DNA of 64,000 nucleotides, taken from Phoronis australis (Eukaryota; Phoronida; Phoronidae). Position 1 is the stretch's first letter. Each line of letters opens with the position of its first letter. The stretch lies in assembly GCA_002633005.1 (NCBI GenBank), contig NMRA01000411.1, forward strand, positions 291,083-355,082. Reading direction: 5' to 3'. Below the pieces are notes generated by a model that searched no databases, was not told where the DNA came from, and saw only the letters and a list, made by a program, of their open reading frames with translations. Positions 41,101 through 50,386 of the stretch are shown here, in pieces. Made by a program: the position numbers and the translations under genes.

Positions 41101-44100
41101 ACGACCTTTTAAAAATGCCAAATAAACCAAATATACGTCTAGGCATAATTTCAGAAAAGGGGGGGGGGAATATTTTCAGAAACTGTGTAATTGAAATTGT
41201 CCTTTATACAGTGTAATAAAAAACAAAGTCATATATCTTGTTAAAAGATTGTTGTTTGAGTGAAATCACGATCCCAAACTACAGCATCTTGCCAGGCCTT
41301 CATGCAGCGTACGTCCTGGGCGTCCATTTGGACGCCCTAGCACTAATGTAGACGCCCTGGCAAGGACGCCCAATGTATCATTTGGACGCCCTGTCAATCA
41401 GAATTTCTCCAGTTTGGACACCCACATTGAAAGATTACTAAGACTCCCAGTTAATCAAAGCNNNNNNNNNNNNNNNNNNNNNNNNNNNNNNNNNNNNNNN
41501 NNNNNNNNNNNNNNNNNNNNNNNNNNNNNNNNNNNNNNNNNNNNNNNNNNNNNNNNNNNNNNNNNNNNNNNNNNNNNNNNNNNNNNNNNNNNNNNNNNNN
41601 NNNNNNNNNNNNNNNNNNNNNNNNNNNNNNNNNNNNNNNNNNNNNNNNNNNNNNNNNNNNNNNNNNNNNNNNNNNNNNNNNNNNNNNNNNGCATCTTGCC
41701 AAAATAAACTGAATTTTTCATCAACACATATTACATACGTATTTCAAAACAATCCATCAGATTTTCAAATACCAAAAATACGCCCACGGGCGAACTTTTG
41801 GGTGGAAATTCTCGGTGAGAGATATGGTGTTCGGGTGGAGCATGCACTGAAGAAATGATCGGTATTTGAATTTAATCAAAAAAACGCACACTTTTCGTAG
41901 GGAACATAGGGAATGTGGAAATACCAGTACAGTGTATTTATCCCAAAATGTATCAATGCACTCTGATTACAGTGAGGAAACTAGAGGCAGTCCGTGTGTA
42001 AACGCAACCTATAATAACACGCTGTATTCCAGTGAATGTTTGTTGTAATAATGTCAAAAGTTTGAAAGAGCGAAGTCAATTGTCCACACCATTTAGCAGG
42101 AGTGAATGACGGAACAATTCAGAAACTATGCGGCACATATATAGAGTGTGCTGTAAACATACTGGATATCACAGAAAATAGTCCAGATAGTTGAAGGTTT
42201 TGTGTTAAACTTGTTAAATGGATCGCTGAATGACTGGTGAGTATGTGACCAAGACACCTGTACATGTTTCATGGGAAATCCTTAACATCCACACAAAACT
42301 GGGGCAAAGTGGAAGGGATCGTTTTCATTACACTTTTGCAATAGCGTACATATGGTGATCATTTTGGCGCAACTTCTAAGATTTGCCAGTCAGCTGTTCA
42401 GTGCCTTGTTTTTAACTTTAACCCTGATAATCATTTATTTGCCGTATGCCTTGGAATTCGGCAGAAATAAGGAGTCTTATTTCAATAAAAATAGTAAGTT
42501 TCTAATATTTTCAGTTGATATCTTAACTAACAAAAAGAAACATAGTATTGTTATTGGAATTGCTGGACAACATTGCTGCAGTAGCAGCTATCAGTTAGTG
42601 TTATATCAGTTATGTAAAAAACTGCTCGTGTTGTCATGCGTGCCATCCATGTTTTAAGCAACAGATTGTATTATTTCTTTTGGGCAAAACAATGAAAAGT
42701 CAATGAAATGTTGTCACATGCATTAATTGTCGAATGATGCCAACGACAATGACCATAATAACGATGATGGAGCAGTTACTACGGCAATTGAGAACTTTGC
42801 TCATGCTCACGCCACCTTTCTACCTACAACTTCCGTCTTGCGACCATTTATGAGTTGCGTGAGTAAACCCCACTTGACACACCGATCATTTTGCGCTGCG
42901 TCAGTGGCTTTGTGTCAAAATTAAATAACTAAATGGGACTTTTGTGAGTGGCTGTGATAATAAATATTAAAACCTCAAGCCACAGTGATGAGGATATCTT
43001 GAGCACTTAAAAATCAGACAATAGACTGAAATATAGAGAGCTGGGTTTAAAAATTCATTTATGTAAAAAAAAATAGTTTACAAGTTATGATAAAAATTGT
43101 TTCATTTAGGAAGAACTGTAATTCCTTAACTTACAAACATTTTTTCTGTTCTTAGAAGACTTACATCAAGTGCAGCAAATATTCAAATTTAACTGAATGA
43201 CGCTGGCGACACATAGTACATGTAAAAACAAACATTTTTTCTTTAAATATGTTTTTCGAGAAATTGAACAATTTGAACATCTGCTCATCTGTGATACTGT
43301 GCCCCAAACTACAAAATTCTAACCATAATGCCTAGAGGACATTTTAGCATCTACAAAGCATCAAAATGCAAAGCTGTGATAAATGTACGATAACCATAGT
43401 AACATGGATATGGATACTGGTGTCCCACTATTTACCCTCAGTCTGGAAAGAAATATTGATTTCTCGTTTCTTCAAACAATGTCCAAAATGAGTGAATAAG
43501 GAAGCCTTGAATAACATTTACGGTTTGAATAAACCAACAAATGCAAACAGACAGAAATCCAACCTTTAGATCCCTCGTATGTATGTGTGTTGCACAAGAC
43601 CTAATTGTGTAACTTCATAAAAAAATGGACGGTCACTTTATTTTGGATAAGGAAAAGTGTGAATAAACGCAAAGTGTGAGTAAACGCAAAGTGAGACAAT
43701 TCACTGGGTATGTGTGCTTGCCTATATTCAAAGCAAGATATTGTTGCACGTAAATCCATCAGCTTAAATTCAGCACAGCTTCACATCCGGACACACGGGC
43801 ATAAATGAGATGACAGATGGTAAATTGTTCTGCAAAGTATTCACCTTAAGCAAAAATATGCTCATGGACCGTTCACAATTATCGGCATTTCCACAAATGT
43901 GCAAAACACACCCTCTCCCAAGAAAGTGTATAAAATGATGATACTTTTCATAGGTCAGAGTTTTTCATAAACTGCCTACGTGAAAACTCTTCAGATTGGG
44001 ACGCAACATAACAGACAAAGGTTCATTTTTTTCAAGTTTCTGGACAAAAATAACTTTTCAGAAAATTAACTCTGCTTTTAGCATAGTATATGAGGTGTAG

Positions 44101-47100
44101 CTATTACCAAGTATCATTGGTAAATTTTGAGCATTTGCAACAATGTTGCAAGCCTAAGAAAAGTGGAGATATGGCAATTTTAGCAACTATTTTTATTCCA
44201 AACTGAAGAATTTTTACCAAAAAATGCTTTTAATTTTAATCTTGTTTTGATTTGGTAACAAAATTTAACACTAAAAGCTTTGCTCTTTTTCAGATAATTC
44301 TTAGAACAGAACCCTATAAACATTTTAGAACACAAAACCTACAAAATCTTACCTTGGGATAACGATACTTGAAAAACATTTCACCACGACCCGAGGACAA
44401 AAAACAGAATCTGGTGATGTAGGCCCATGTCTGGAAAATGAGAACAGAAAATGTGGTAACTTAGAAATATGCATAAAAATTATTCATTTATTTCGTACAA
44501 AAATGATTTTTGAAAACAGCAAGCTTCAATCATCATGTAACACTTTACAGTTGCGAATTAAAGCGACATTCTCTGCGAGAAAAATATTTTTACAGAAATT
44601 AAGTGTAGCTTAGTTTCAAACTCACAACCTCGGCAACAGTACACAAACGCTCTCCCAAATCCCAACAGGTACGCTATCCCAAATCCCAACAGGTATGCTA
44701 TCCCAAATCCCAACAGGTACGCTATCCCAAATCCCAACAGGTACGCTATCCCAAATACCAACAGGTACAGTAAATAACAAAGTATTTTAAGCACATCAAT
44801 GGCAAAGAAACTGGCATGATTTCAGCGAACACCTGACAACCACACAAATTGGAGATTTGTAATAAAATTGCAAAAACACAACATACGGTCAAAATTTATA
44901 ACTTCAAGAAGTCTAATCCATCAAACAATAATCATAAAGAACTGTTAAGTCCCTTTAAACATAACAGCGGTGTCTGCTTTGATTTTTGGTGGGCAAAAAA
45001 GTGCTTAGAGTTCACGAAAATGAAATGCAATTTCTTTGATGCTCGGACATCTTTCAATGTTTGACTTTTTTGCATGATTCACAAAAACATTGTGTTGCAA
45101 ACAGTGACATTTTGAAGGTAGCAAAGAATTCATAAAAACTGAGATCCAACAACTTAAAATCTTCATCTAAGGCACATGTAGATTGCGCTGAGTTTGTCAA
45201 TAGAAATACTCTAGTGTCACCACTACGTTGGAAAAAATAGCCACTAAGGAGATTGAAATAAGCAAACACCTGGCACCTGTTTTCACTAAAAAGTTGTAAA
45301 TGTATACAACATTTTCAGTTAGCATCATTACTTAAAAGTATTTTACTAAAAATAACAGTTGGGAGGTTTATTTGTATACAGGAAAGAAGTCAAATCTGAA
45401 TAGTTTCCATAAGTGTAAATCAGTATTATGACTTAAGTAGTTTGTTAATACTTAAGTGAAACAGACTCATAGCAGCCGCGGAGCTAAGATTGTGCCACCG
45501 AGGACAGAGTTATTCATGCTAGCAGCAGTTTCATAGTGGTGGTACATTTTTTTTGGTCGTCTCCTCTGAAGGGGCTTTATATCCTGCCCTCAGATCGATT
45601 CCTGTAAGCCCAACACACCACCAGAGCACTGAAGAGGTCATTCTAATCAATAACTGTAGTACACTAGACTTGAAAGCTCATTATTCCATGCATTCAGGTA
45701 AAAACCTTCAATTGGTTATGTGACAAAACATGAAACAGGAGGATACATTTAAATGTTTGGCCCATACTTTAAGAGAAGCATATATTAGGTCACTAAATTG
45801 ATATACATCTTTTAGAGAGGGTCACCTCAAAATCATTACCGTGAAAAGGATTATGGGTAATTACCATATATTTATAAACTTTGTTATGCATTCAGGTTTT
45901 GTCACCAAGGCATGTACTTTTTGAAATGTTAAGTAAACAACGATTTCACATCAGCACGTCTCGGATTTCGAAAGGGATTAGTCATTGGAAATATCAGGTA
46001 TCACCTGAAAATTACACAACTTGTTTGAAAGTACGACTGAAAGAGAATTTCTGTGAAAAATTATTAAATATTACTGACTCCAAAATAAAATCAAACATTT
46101 TAGACTTTTGATTCTTAAAGGAACAAAGACGCATCATAAAATTGACGAAACAAAATCGTGTGTCAGAGTCAAATAAGGTATGAAATCTTTGTACAAGAAT
46201 GTGCACAATGTAGGATTTTGTAAAACAACTATTTTGAAAGAAGTTTATGTTTTTGTTTTACTGTGAGAGTAATTAAATTGTTATCATGCACTTTCCAACT
46301 TCCAAGTAGCATATCCTTATTTTCCACATTTGACTAAAAACATTTTTGAGCATTTTTAGAAGTTACAGTGGACATTTTACGTCAGACCCAATGTCTGCTT
46401 TTCCATCCTGGTGTCTGTTTTTGTTATCAATTGTTATCAACTATGTAATTATTACATTGAAATTTAGGCTAAAATAACCAAATAAGGGCAAAAACACAAA
46501 GATGATTCTGGTCTTTACCGGATTCATCTGCACTTACCGACTAAAAAACATCCACCTGCATGAATTTTAGCCAAGGTTTTAATATTTTTTAATTTTTTTT
46601 TGAAGAGCTAAAGAAATTAGTCACTTAAACAAGGGTAAGCAAAGTTTGAAATGACATGATTTGCCAAGCGATGGTAAAAAGAAAGAAAAAACAAATACCA
46701 CATTATTTTTGTTAATCTCAGGTGGATTTTTTTTTGTAAAGGTGAGCACTTTTTGGCCACACACACGAATTAGTGTTAAAGTGGTTTTGCGTGATATCTC
46801 TCTGCTAATAAAAATCAATTCTTTGTCATTCTCATTTTACCCAAAATGTCCAACGAAAGTTTAGAAACAAGAAAATTTAAGTGTTAAGACCTCCAGCAAT
46901 AGTTCACGTGGGCCTACGGTCACGGTGGGGATGAAATGGCTTTAGCCTGAATTACTCACGAGGGCATCGGTGAACTACTTGAACGTTTACTAAACTATAG
47001 ACTATCGTAATCCACATACCTCTTTCGTTTTTATGTGTCCTGAAACTCTCTTCCCCGTGCAATCTTTGCACATCAACAGGACAAGCAGCAAGGCGAGAAC

Positions 47101-47124
47101 GAAAACATCCCGCACCATGTCCAT
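25922..47124 (-). CDS. TMEM145: TMEM145 orthologue, seven-transmembrane GOLD-domain protein (12 coding exons)
   Basis: Coding exons in transcript order: 47124-47020, 44430-44353, 36595-36521, 35065-34880, 34295-34211, 32811-32740, 31834-31679, 31105-30933, 30054-29882, 29069-28949, 26985-26926, 26113-25922. They sum to 1476 nt, or 491 residues; from memory the human protein is of near-identical length. All introns are GT..AG and phases join without a stop. An in-frame TGA sits four codons before the ATG. Layout: signal peptide ~1-24; luminal GOLD-like domain ~28-180 with Cys44, 88, 114, 123, 144 and the RERWWY motif at 133-138; a sequon at Asn157; seven membrane segments at ~183-200, 213-235, 255-273, 288-307, 327-348, 358-378, 394-411. 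Family hallmarks are ESPAGYGLIGL (322-332) and NFPYHVRTTQ (419-428). In vertebrates the protein has been linked to hair-cell stereocilia; its role here is unknown. The tail (429-491) is Ser/Thr-rich and differs from the vertebrate tail I recall. Confidence 0.95.
26640..26744. mobile_element. small foldback element with GGTGGCGC-type arms
   Basis: The arms TGACGCAGCGCCACCTATA and (reverse complement of the right arm) TGACAGCAGCGCCACCTAC enclose ~70 bp, with inner complementary pieces TTGTAAC and GTTACAA. In TMEM145 intron 11. The same AGTATAGGTGGCGCTG motif occurs at 49633-49648. Confidence 0.5.
26926..26985 (-). CDS. TMEM145: TMEM145 coding exon 11
   Basis: Residues 409-428, phase 0 at both ends. 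It encodes FLTRPSAANSNFPYHVRTTQ, the conserved cytoplasmic motif just after the last membrane segment. The acceptor has a strong polypyrimidine tract and the donor is CAG|GTAAGAAG. Confidence 0.94.
27410..27780. repeat. diverged inverted duplication
   Basis: Plus-strand 27410-27530 and the reverse complement of ~27663-27785 share ordered words (GACCTGG or GGCCTGG, CTACTTTTGTGC, TTATTCTGTGC or TTGTTCTGTGC). They look like two old copies of one element in opposite orientation in TMEM145 intron 10. Confidence 0.35.
28949..29069 (-). CDS. TMEM145: TMEM145 coding exon 10 (membrane segments 6 and 7)
   Basis: Residues 368-408. It encodes WFVAMPCLVLA, the conserved IPKYMREKVINGLEL, and the start of segment 7. 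Acceptor TTTTTTCAG, donor TTG|GTGAGTTG. Confidence 0.94.
29882..30054 (-). CDS. TMEM145: TMEM145 coding exon 9 (membrane segment 5)
   Basis: Residues 311-367 plus two bases of Trp368. It encodes FFDPGLV, YESPAGYGLIGL and WLWFCYAIFF. This is the exon most easily recognised against vertebrate TMEM145. Donor TG|GTAAGACC. Confidence 0.95.
30933..31105 (-). CDS. TMEM145: TMEM145 coding exon 8 (membrane segments 3 and 4)
   Basis: Residues 253-310, phase 1 in and 0 out. It encodes FLLMLILMGKGYTITRGR and then IKIAIFMTAYVVVYVTLFIY. The loop GKGYTITRGRLS is near-invariant in the family. Donor AAC|GTGAGTAG. Confidence 0.95.
31679..31834 (-). CDS. TMEM145: TMEM145 coding exon 7 (second membrane segment)
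   Basis: Residues 201-252 plus one base. It encodes NRQLFHTTFKMFM, a signature close to the vertebrate sequence, and transmembrane segment 2, then a loop with HGDDSVLSDLKLTG. Donor ACGG|GTACGTTC. Confidence 0.93.
32740..32811 (-). CDS. TMEM145: TMEM145 coding exon 6 (first membrane segment)
   Basis: Residues 177-200 plus one base; phase 1 in and out. It encodes LQTDIAFVVIYIIIFAISVY, which is transmembrane segment 1. Donor GCTC|GTAAGTAAA. Confidence 0.92.
34211..34295 (-). CDS. TMEM145: TMEM145 coding exon 5
   Basis: Residues 149-176 plus the first base of codon 177; phase 0 in, phase 1 out. It encodes the end of the luminal domain, with the sequon NLT (157-159) and the conserved HFSADEF before the first membrane segment. 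Donor TTCT|GTAAGTAG. Confidence 0.93.
34391..34580. repeat. dispersed intronic repeat family 1, copy in intron 4
   Basis: Shares CAATTTTTCAAAATATTGTC and CCTAAATTGGTGAGATTACA with 39700-39910 (CCTAAACTGGTGAGACTACA), and AAAGGCTACC with 37720-37790. The copies are old and diverged. Confidence 0.45.
34880..35065 (-). CDS. TMEM145: TMEM145 coding exon 4
   Basis: Residues 87-148, phase 0 at both ends. It encodes the NNQVIKLT and SSRERWWYLAVSNC blocks and contains Cys88, Cys114, Cys123 and Cys144 of the luminal domain. The donor CAG|GTACCT is weaker than the others in this gene, but the reading frame and homology continue directly in the next exon. Confidence 0.93.
35554..35718. repeat. dispersed intronic repeat family 3, copy 1
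   Basis: TTTCCTCAAATTCGGAAAAA, AAAATTTCATTGTGTGTTTG and TTGAAAATTTT align with 40829-40985 (TTTCCTCAAAGTTAAAAAAA, CAAAATTTCATTGTTTGTTG). Confidence 0.45.
36521..36595 (-). CDS. TMEM145: TMEM145 coding exon 3
   Basis: Residues 62-86, phase 0 at both ends, donor ACT|GTAAGTATT. It encodes KILLYFDTADQWPAVYK, a strongly conserved block of the family. As I recall the vertebrate protein, a cysteine pair precedes this block; here the equivalent residues are SYEPQ. That is either a real difference or a nearby alternative acceptor. Confidence 0.93.
36640..37400. mobile_element. MITE-like low-complexity stretch
   Basis: Rich in the words TTAAGAC, CTTAAG and AAACAGGG. The piece at ~37085-37110 ends GTTTTATGAAATGGGCCCC and ~37385-37405 ends CTTGGAACAGACCC, both like termini of short inverted-repeat elements. 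Boundaries are uncertain. Confidence 0.25.
37710..37800. repeat. dispersed intronic repeat family 1, partial copy
   Basis: TTTCAAAGGCTACCAATATT and CTACAATTTCTCAAAATACT match the left half of 34391-34580. Confidence 0.35.
39700..39910. repeat. dispersed intronic repeat family 1, copy in intron 2
   Basis: Aligns with 34391-34580: AATTTTTCAAAACATTATCA, AAAAAATAAAATTT and CCTAAACTGGTGAGACTACA in the same order and at similar spacing. Confidence 0.45.
40352..40424. repeat. imperfect hairpin in TMEM145 intron 2
   Basis: The left arm CACAGGCACCTGTAGCCCTC pairs with the right arm ending GAGGGCTGATCAAAGGTGCCTGTG, with a few bulges; inner parts ATACTA and AGTGTAT also partly pair. Possibly a small MITE. 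Confidence 0.5.
40555..40800. repeat. dispersed intronic repeat family 2, copy 1
   Basis: Matches 43975-44215 over ~240 bp: TCTTCAGTTTGGGACACA, TAACTTTTCAGAAAATTTAC, GCTTTTAGCATGGT, TTGAGCATTTACA, ATATGGCAATTTTA. Both copies are in TMEM145 intron 2. A weaker relative may lie at 62640-62745. Confidence 0.6.
40829..40985. repeat. dispersed intronic repeat family 3, copy 2
   Basis: Counterpart of 35554-35718. It directly follows the family 2 copy at 40555-40800, so families 2 and 3 may be halves of one longer element. Confidence 0.45.
41303..41422. repeat. cluster of GGACGCCC-type repeats beside the gap
   Basis: GGACGCCC or its reverse complement GGGCGTCC, with variants, appears about six times (for example near 41318, 41328, 41352, 41365, 41382), some inverted relative to each other. 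This is a small complex repeat and probably continues into the gap. Confidence 0.6.
41462..41690. other. assembly gap (229 N) in TMEM145 intron 2
   Basis: A run of N. The 11-mer GCATCTTGCCA occurs at 41284-41294 and again right after the gap at 41691-41701, so a repeat probably spans it. Confidence 0.98.
43975..44215. repeat. dispersed intronic repeat family 2, copy 2
   Basis: TCTTCAGATTGGGACGCA, TAACTTTTCAGAAAATTAAC, GCTTTTAGCATAGT, TTGAGCATTTGCA and ATATGGCAATTTTA occur in the order seen at 40555-40800. Confidence 0.6.
44353..44430 (-). CDS. TMEM145: TMEM145 coding exon 2
   Basis: Residues 36-61, phase 0 at both ends, with acceptor TTTTCCAG and donor AAG|GTAAGA. It encodes the family motif around ITRFCFLS, followed by FFKYRYPK. 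It lies only 128 bp below a repeat element at 44558-44958. Confidence 0.93.
44558..44958 (-). mobile_element. TIR/tRNA-like element, copy 3, carrying a minisatellite
   Basis: The ends are TTAAAGCGAC (44558) and GTCCCTTTAA (to 44958). The interior follows the order of copy 1: GAGAAAAA near the start, a degenerate B-box region (44614-44629), GTATTTTAAG, GATTTCAGC, then GATTTGTAATAAAATTGCAA. A 24-bp minisatellite is inserted where copy 1 has its A-box region. It lies in TMEM145 intron 1. Confidence 0.6.
44654..44768. repeat. 24-bp minisatellite, about 4.8 copies
   Basis: The unit CCCAAATCCCAACAGGTACG + CTAT starts at 44654, 44678, 44702, 44726 and 44750, with one base change in unit 2 and one in unit 5. 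In one minus-strand frame it reads as the repeated octapeptide GIAYLLGF, but there is no gene there. Confidence 0.9.
47020..47124 (-). CDS. TMEM145: TMEM145 coding exon 1 (start codon, signal peptide)
   Basis: This exon encodes residues 1-35 and ends in phase 0 at a GAG|GTATGTGG donor. The hydrophobic run FVLALLLVLLM forms a signal peptide, and the mature protein begins near KRVSGHIKTKE. A second in-frame ATG at 47118 could also serve as start. The stop codon TGA at 47136-47134 closes the frame upstream. Confidence 0.92.
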
Positions 47125-50100
47125 CCCTCGGACTCAATCTGTCAACTGCACATAGTAGTAAATCGCGTATGTTGTGAAACCTTTCAATGATTTGTCAGGG
47201 GCTCTGAAAGGGTTTAGCTGACATGCGACGGTCATGTGAAAAGACTGCCTTTCGGGCTGCAAACGCGGCTCACAGGATCTTTCAACGGTAACGTCGATCT
47301 CGAATGCTTTGGTGTATTCAGGCGGTATTGTTTTGGGTACTGTAAACTATTATTGATCTCGGAAATGTGACTTGCTTTCAATAATATTGATTCGCGGCTT
47401 TTTGAGTAGGATTACACGTCTAAGGCCTCGAACTGTACGTATTTGCCAGCGGGGTTGTTGACGGCGGTGAGGGAAAAGAACTTCAGTGCTTCTGACTACT
47501 CTGTTTAGCACCAAAAATATATACCAACCACACCGCCGACAAGAGGCAGGACTGACGGTGTTATTTTTACATACCTCATCGGTTTTGACGTAATTAAACA
47601 TTGTCTTATCATTTCGGAAATAATAGCAATTGGAGATCAATGAAAAGCAGTCTCTGGCAGAGTCTTGTCCTTAGTTTCCTAACCTTCAAAAAGCTTTCAA
47701 TTCCTCCGACTTCTGTGTTTCTGTAGAGCTAAGACAACCAGTTGCTGTCAGCATTACAGTGTTCAAACTAACTTAACTACAAAAACGTAAATTTCAGAAT
47801 AAATTTAAAACCGCAGTTTACCCTGTTTAGGTGGCTAAAAATCGAAAATCGAATAAGAGCTTGTTCTCTCGTAAAATCGGTCTCGTAATGCCGTAGTAGG
47901 ATTCTATTTGTCTAATCAACTCAAAGAGGCAATGCGTGCAAGCACCATGGCGAATGCGCAATTAGTGAAAATTGTCCGACCCTATTCTGAAGCGTTTTCT
48001 TGGAGTGCTGATGTTTTTTTACGTTCTTGTTGATAACGGAAATAGAATCATATAAATGTAATGAATATTATGACACGGATTTAATGAGAATAACAGACAT
48101 TTGAGAATTCAATTTTCGTTTTGTATCCAGGGAAACAGTGTAATGCAACTTTAAAATTCCTTTATGGTGACGATATCAAGATAGTATTTTGTCTGACTCG
48201 TTTTTGAACTTCATGAAAATTAAATGCCTTCAATCTCAAATTCATTCTTCTATCTCGGAACCTTTATCGGTTGATACCAAAATGGTTCCCTAATGTTAAC
48301 GAAGCCAACGTAGCGAGACATTTTGAGTTTCATTTCGTCCCTGCTAGAAGCCTCTTTAACTGTGAGAGGAAAACCGTTGAAAAGATCGTCTCTGTTGACG
48401 TTTGCGATCAGATTGTTTTGAAAAAGGATTTCAAGACTTCAAGGCCAGAGTTACACAGCTCATGGGTTACAAATCCATTGTGTGGACGTGTTTGACATTA
48501 ACAGACCTCTCTTCATTAATTACATGCATTTTACCAATTCCATATAGGCCTACTGTCAGATTTTCACCATGCTGCTGTTGTTGGCGATAAACATAGTTAT
48601 ATACATATACATATACATATACATGTGCATATGCATATATTTGCACATGTATATGAACATATATATCTATAGTGACACGCATATTTTGAATTCGTTTTAA
48701 TCATTTAAATTATCGTTTGACGACTCGTTTTGAAACATGGACTAAAAGAAAAAGAATGCCCTCACGCATCAATTTCACCCCATGTCGTTTTTGAAAATCT
48801 ACACATGTAGGGTGAGCAAGGGTTGAAATATCATGATTTGTCAAAAAACGAACGAATTCCGTATCATTGTGGATCGTCTCAGGCGGATTGACTTTTTTTT
48901 TGAAAAAGTCCGCAGATCATGAACTAAGAATACCGCACCACCGACACTATTTTCATAAAAACACAGACCAGAACCAGCAATGGTGCTTTTTGGTCTAAAT
49001 TAAAATCATTCAGATTCGTTACCATGGTAATTACCACAGGAATCAGTAGAGTTGGCCAACCTAAGTAACTTCTTGAATCGTTGATGGCTTACATGTTCGT
49101 GCTGGTAACATAACTGGAATCCTATCACGGAAAGAAATATTCTAAGACCTGACTCGATTTGTTTGACTATTGGGGTTGCAAACTGGGACACTCGAACTTT
49201 CCAAAAGACGGCTAAAAGCAAACACGTTGCTGTTGAGGTTTACCCCATGCTCCAGTGTCGGCGTTCGTAAATAATCATGTTGACAAGATTCCGAAGAGAA
49301 AGACCTGTATTGCCATCTATCGGCTATCAGCCTCACGTATACTTTTTGTATTGTTTCAGTTCCACGCCCGTCCACACGAGTACCCTGGCTAAAGAGATGA
49401 AAACAAAACTTCTTTTACGTTTACAAGTGCGTTTACTTGATTGCATCGTAAACGTTTTCGAAACGTTGTCAGCGTTTGCAGTAAAACCGGTGCTTTTGGT
49501 TGTCGTTTGTACTCAGTACGTGTGGACGAAAGGCACTAGGCTGATGCCTTTCTTACAATGTCTTGAGGACGAAGCAACTGTTGCTGTCATCGCAAATACA
49601 TTTTTACACTCAATCACAGTGCTAAACGAAAGTATAGGTGGCGCTGTGTCAGAGGGTAATACATTTTCTGATACATTTTTTCGAGTTTACTTTATTTTTC
49701 GATCCGTGTATTGTATTTTTCCTTGGGCACGACACTGTCGTTTTCGAAATTGTGTGGCTTTCGCGCAGACTACCTAAGTACAGCTGTAAAAACGGCATTT
49801 TAAGAAATGCATCTTTGTTAGTCACAACTTTTCCTTTGCGTCTTCAAAAAGATTCCGTCTAAGACTGAGTCTTTTAAACACGTCATTAGTGTTTCATAGA
49901 TGAAAAGTTCGGTCCTGGTCGCCTGCACCGGCGAAAACTACTGTACTTTCAAAGAACATTGTTTGCTGTTCGCCTATACTATTGCGTTTCTTCTAGCAAT
50001 TTCGCCAGTAAGAAAAACGCTGGTTGGACCCATAGACCTGGACCACTCACCGATCCAAAGCTGCTGACGTTTTCGCTAACACTTTTGTTGCCGGACTATT

Positions 50101-50386
50101 TCGGCCACGGTGGTGAGGAACAGACAACCGGCAAATTCACACTTTCGCGGACAGCTCGGCTCTGGGCAGTGTCAAATGGCTAGAACTTTCGCGCCAACGC
50201 TGCGGTTTGTGAAGCTATCAACGGTTAAGTCCTCGCTGGTTCCCTGCGTGCCGCTAATTAGTAGCGGTAAAGTCATGCAAGCATTGTGATGATACTTGCA
50301 CGACCTTAGCGTTTTCGACAGATGAATTAATGCGTTAGTCGTCATCATACGAGTACCTTGAAAATGACATTTTCAAGAATGCCACT
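47125..50386. other. divergent intergenic region, TMEM145 side
   Basis: Contains the presumed TMEM145 5' UTR and promoter just above 47124, but no TATA box that I trust. The longest open frame of the window (49277-49777, plus, 166 codons) looks fortuitous; it runs through the GGTGGCGC motif at 49633. Confidence 0.5.
48599..48668. repeat. ATACAT / CATATA microsatellite
   Basis: Repeated ATACAT units followed by CATGTGCATATGCATATATT, a purine-pyrimidine-alternating tract. Intergenic. Confidence 0.85.

Noticed and set aside
41414-41727. Open frames of ~83-97 codons around 41450-41700
   Set aside because: They consist almost entirely of undetermined bases.
44558-44794. Minus-strand frame with five GIAYLLGF repeats resembling a membrane protein
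   Set aside because: The peptide is just the translation of a 24-bp minisatellite inside a mobile element in TMEM145 intron 1.
48241-48495. Plus-strand open stretch reading NVNEANVARHFEFHF..
   Set aside because: Its codon use looks coding-like but it ends in a stop without a donor, has no acceptor with a pyrimidine tract that I trust, and no family was recognised.
49277-49777. 166-codon open frame, the longest in the window (plus strand)
   Set aside because: No recognisable domain or splice context, odd composition (many Phe, Arg, Cys), and it runs straight through a dispersed AGGTGGCGC repeat motif.
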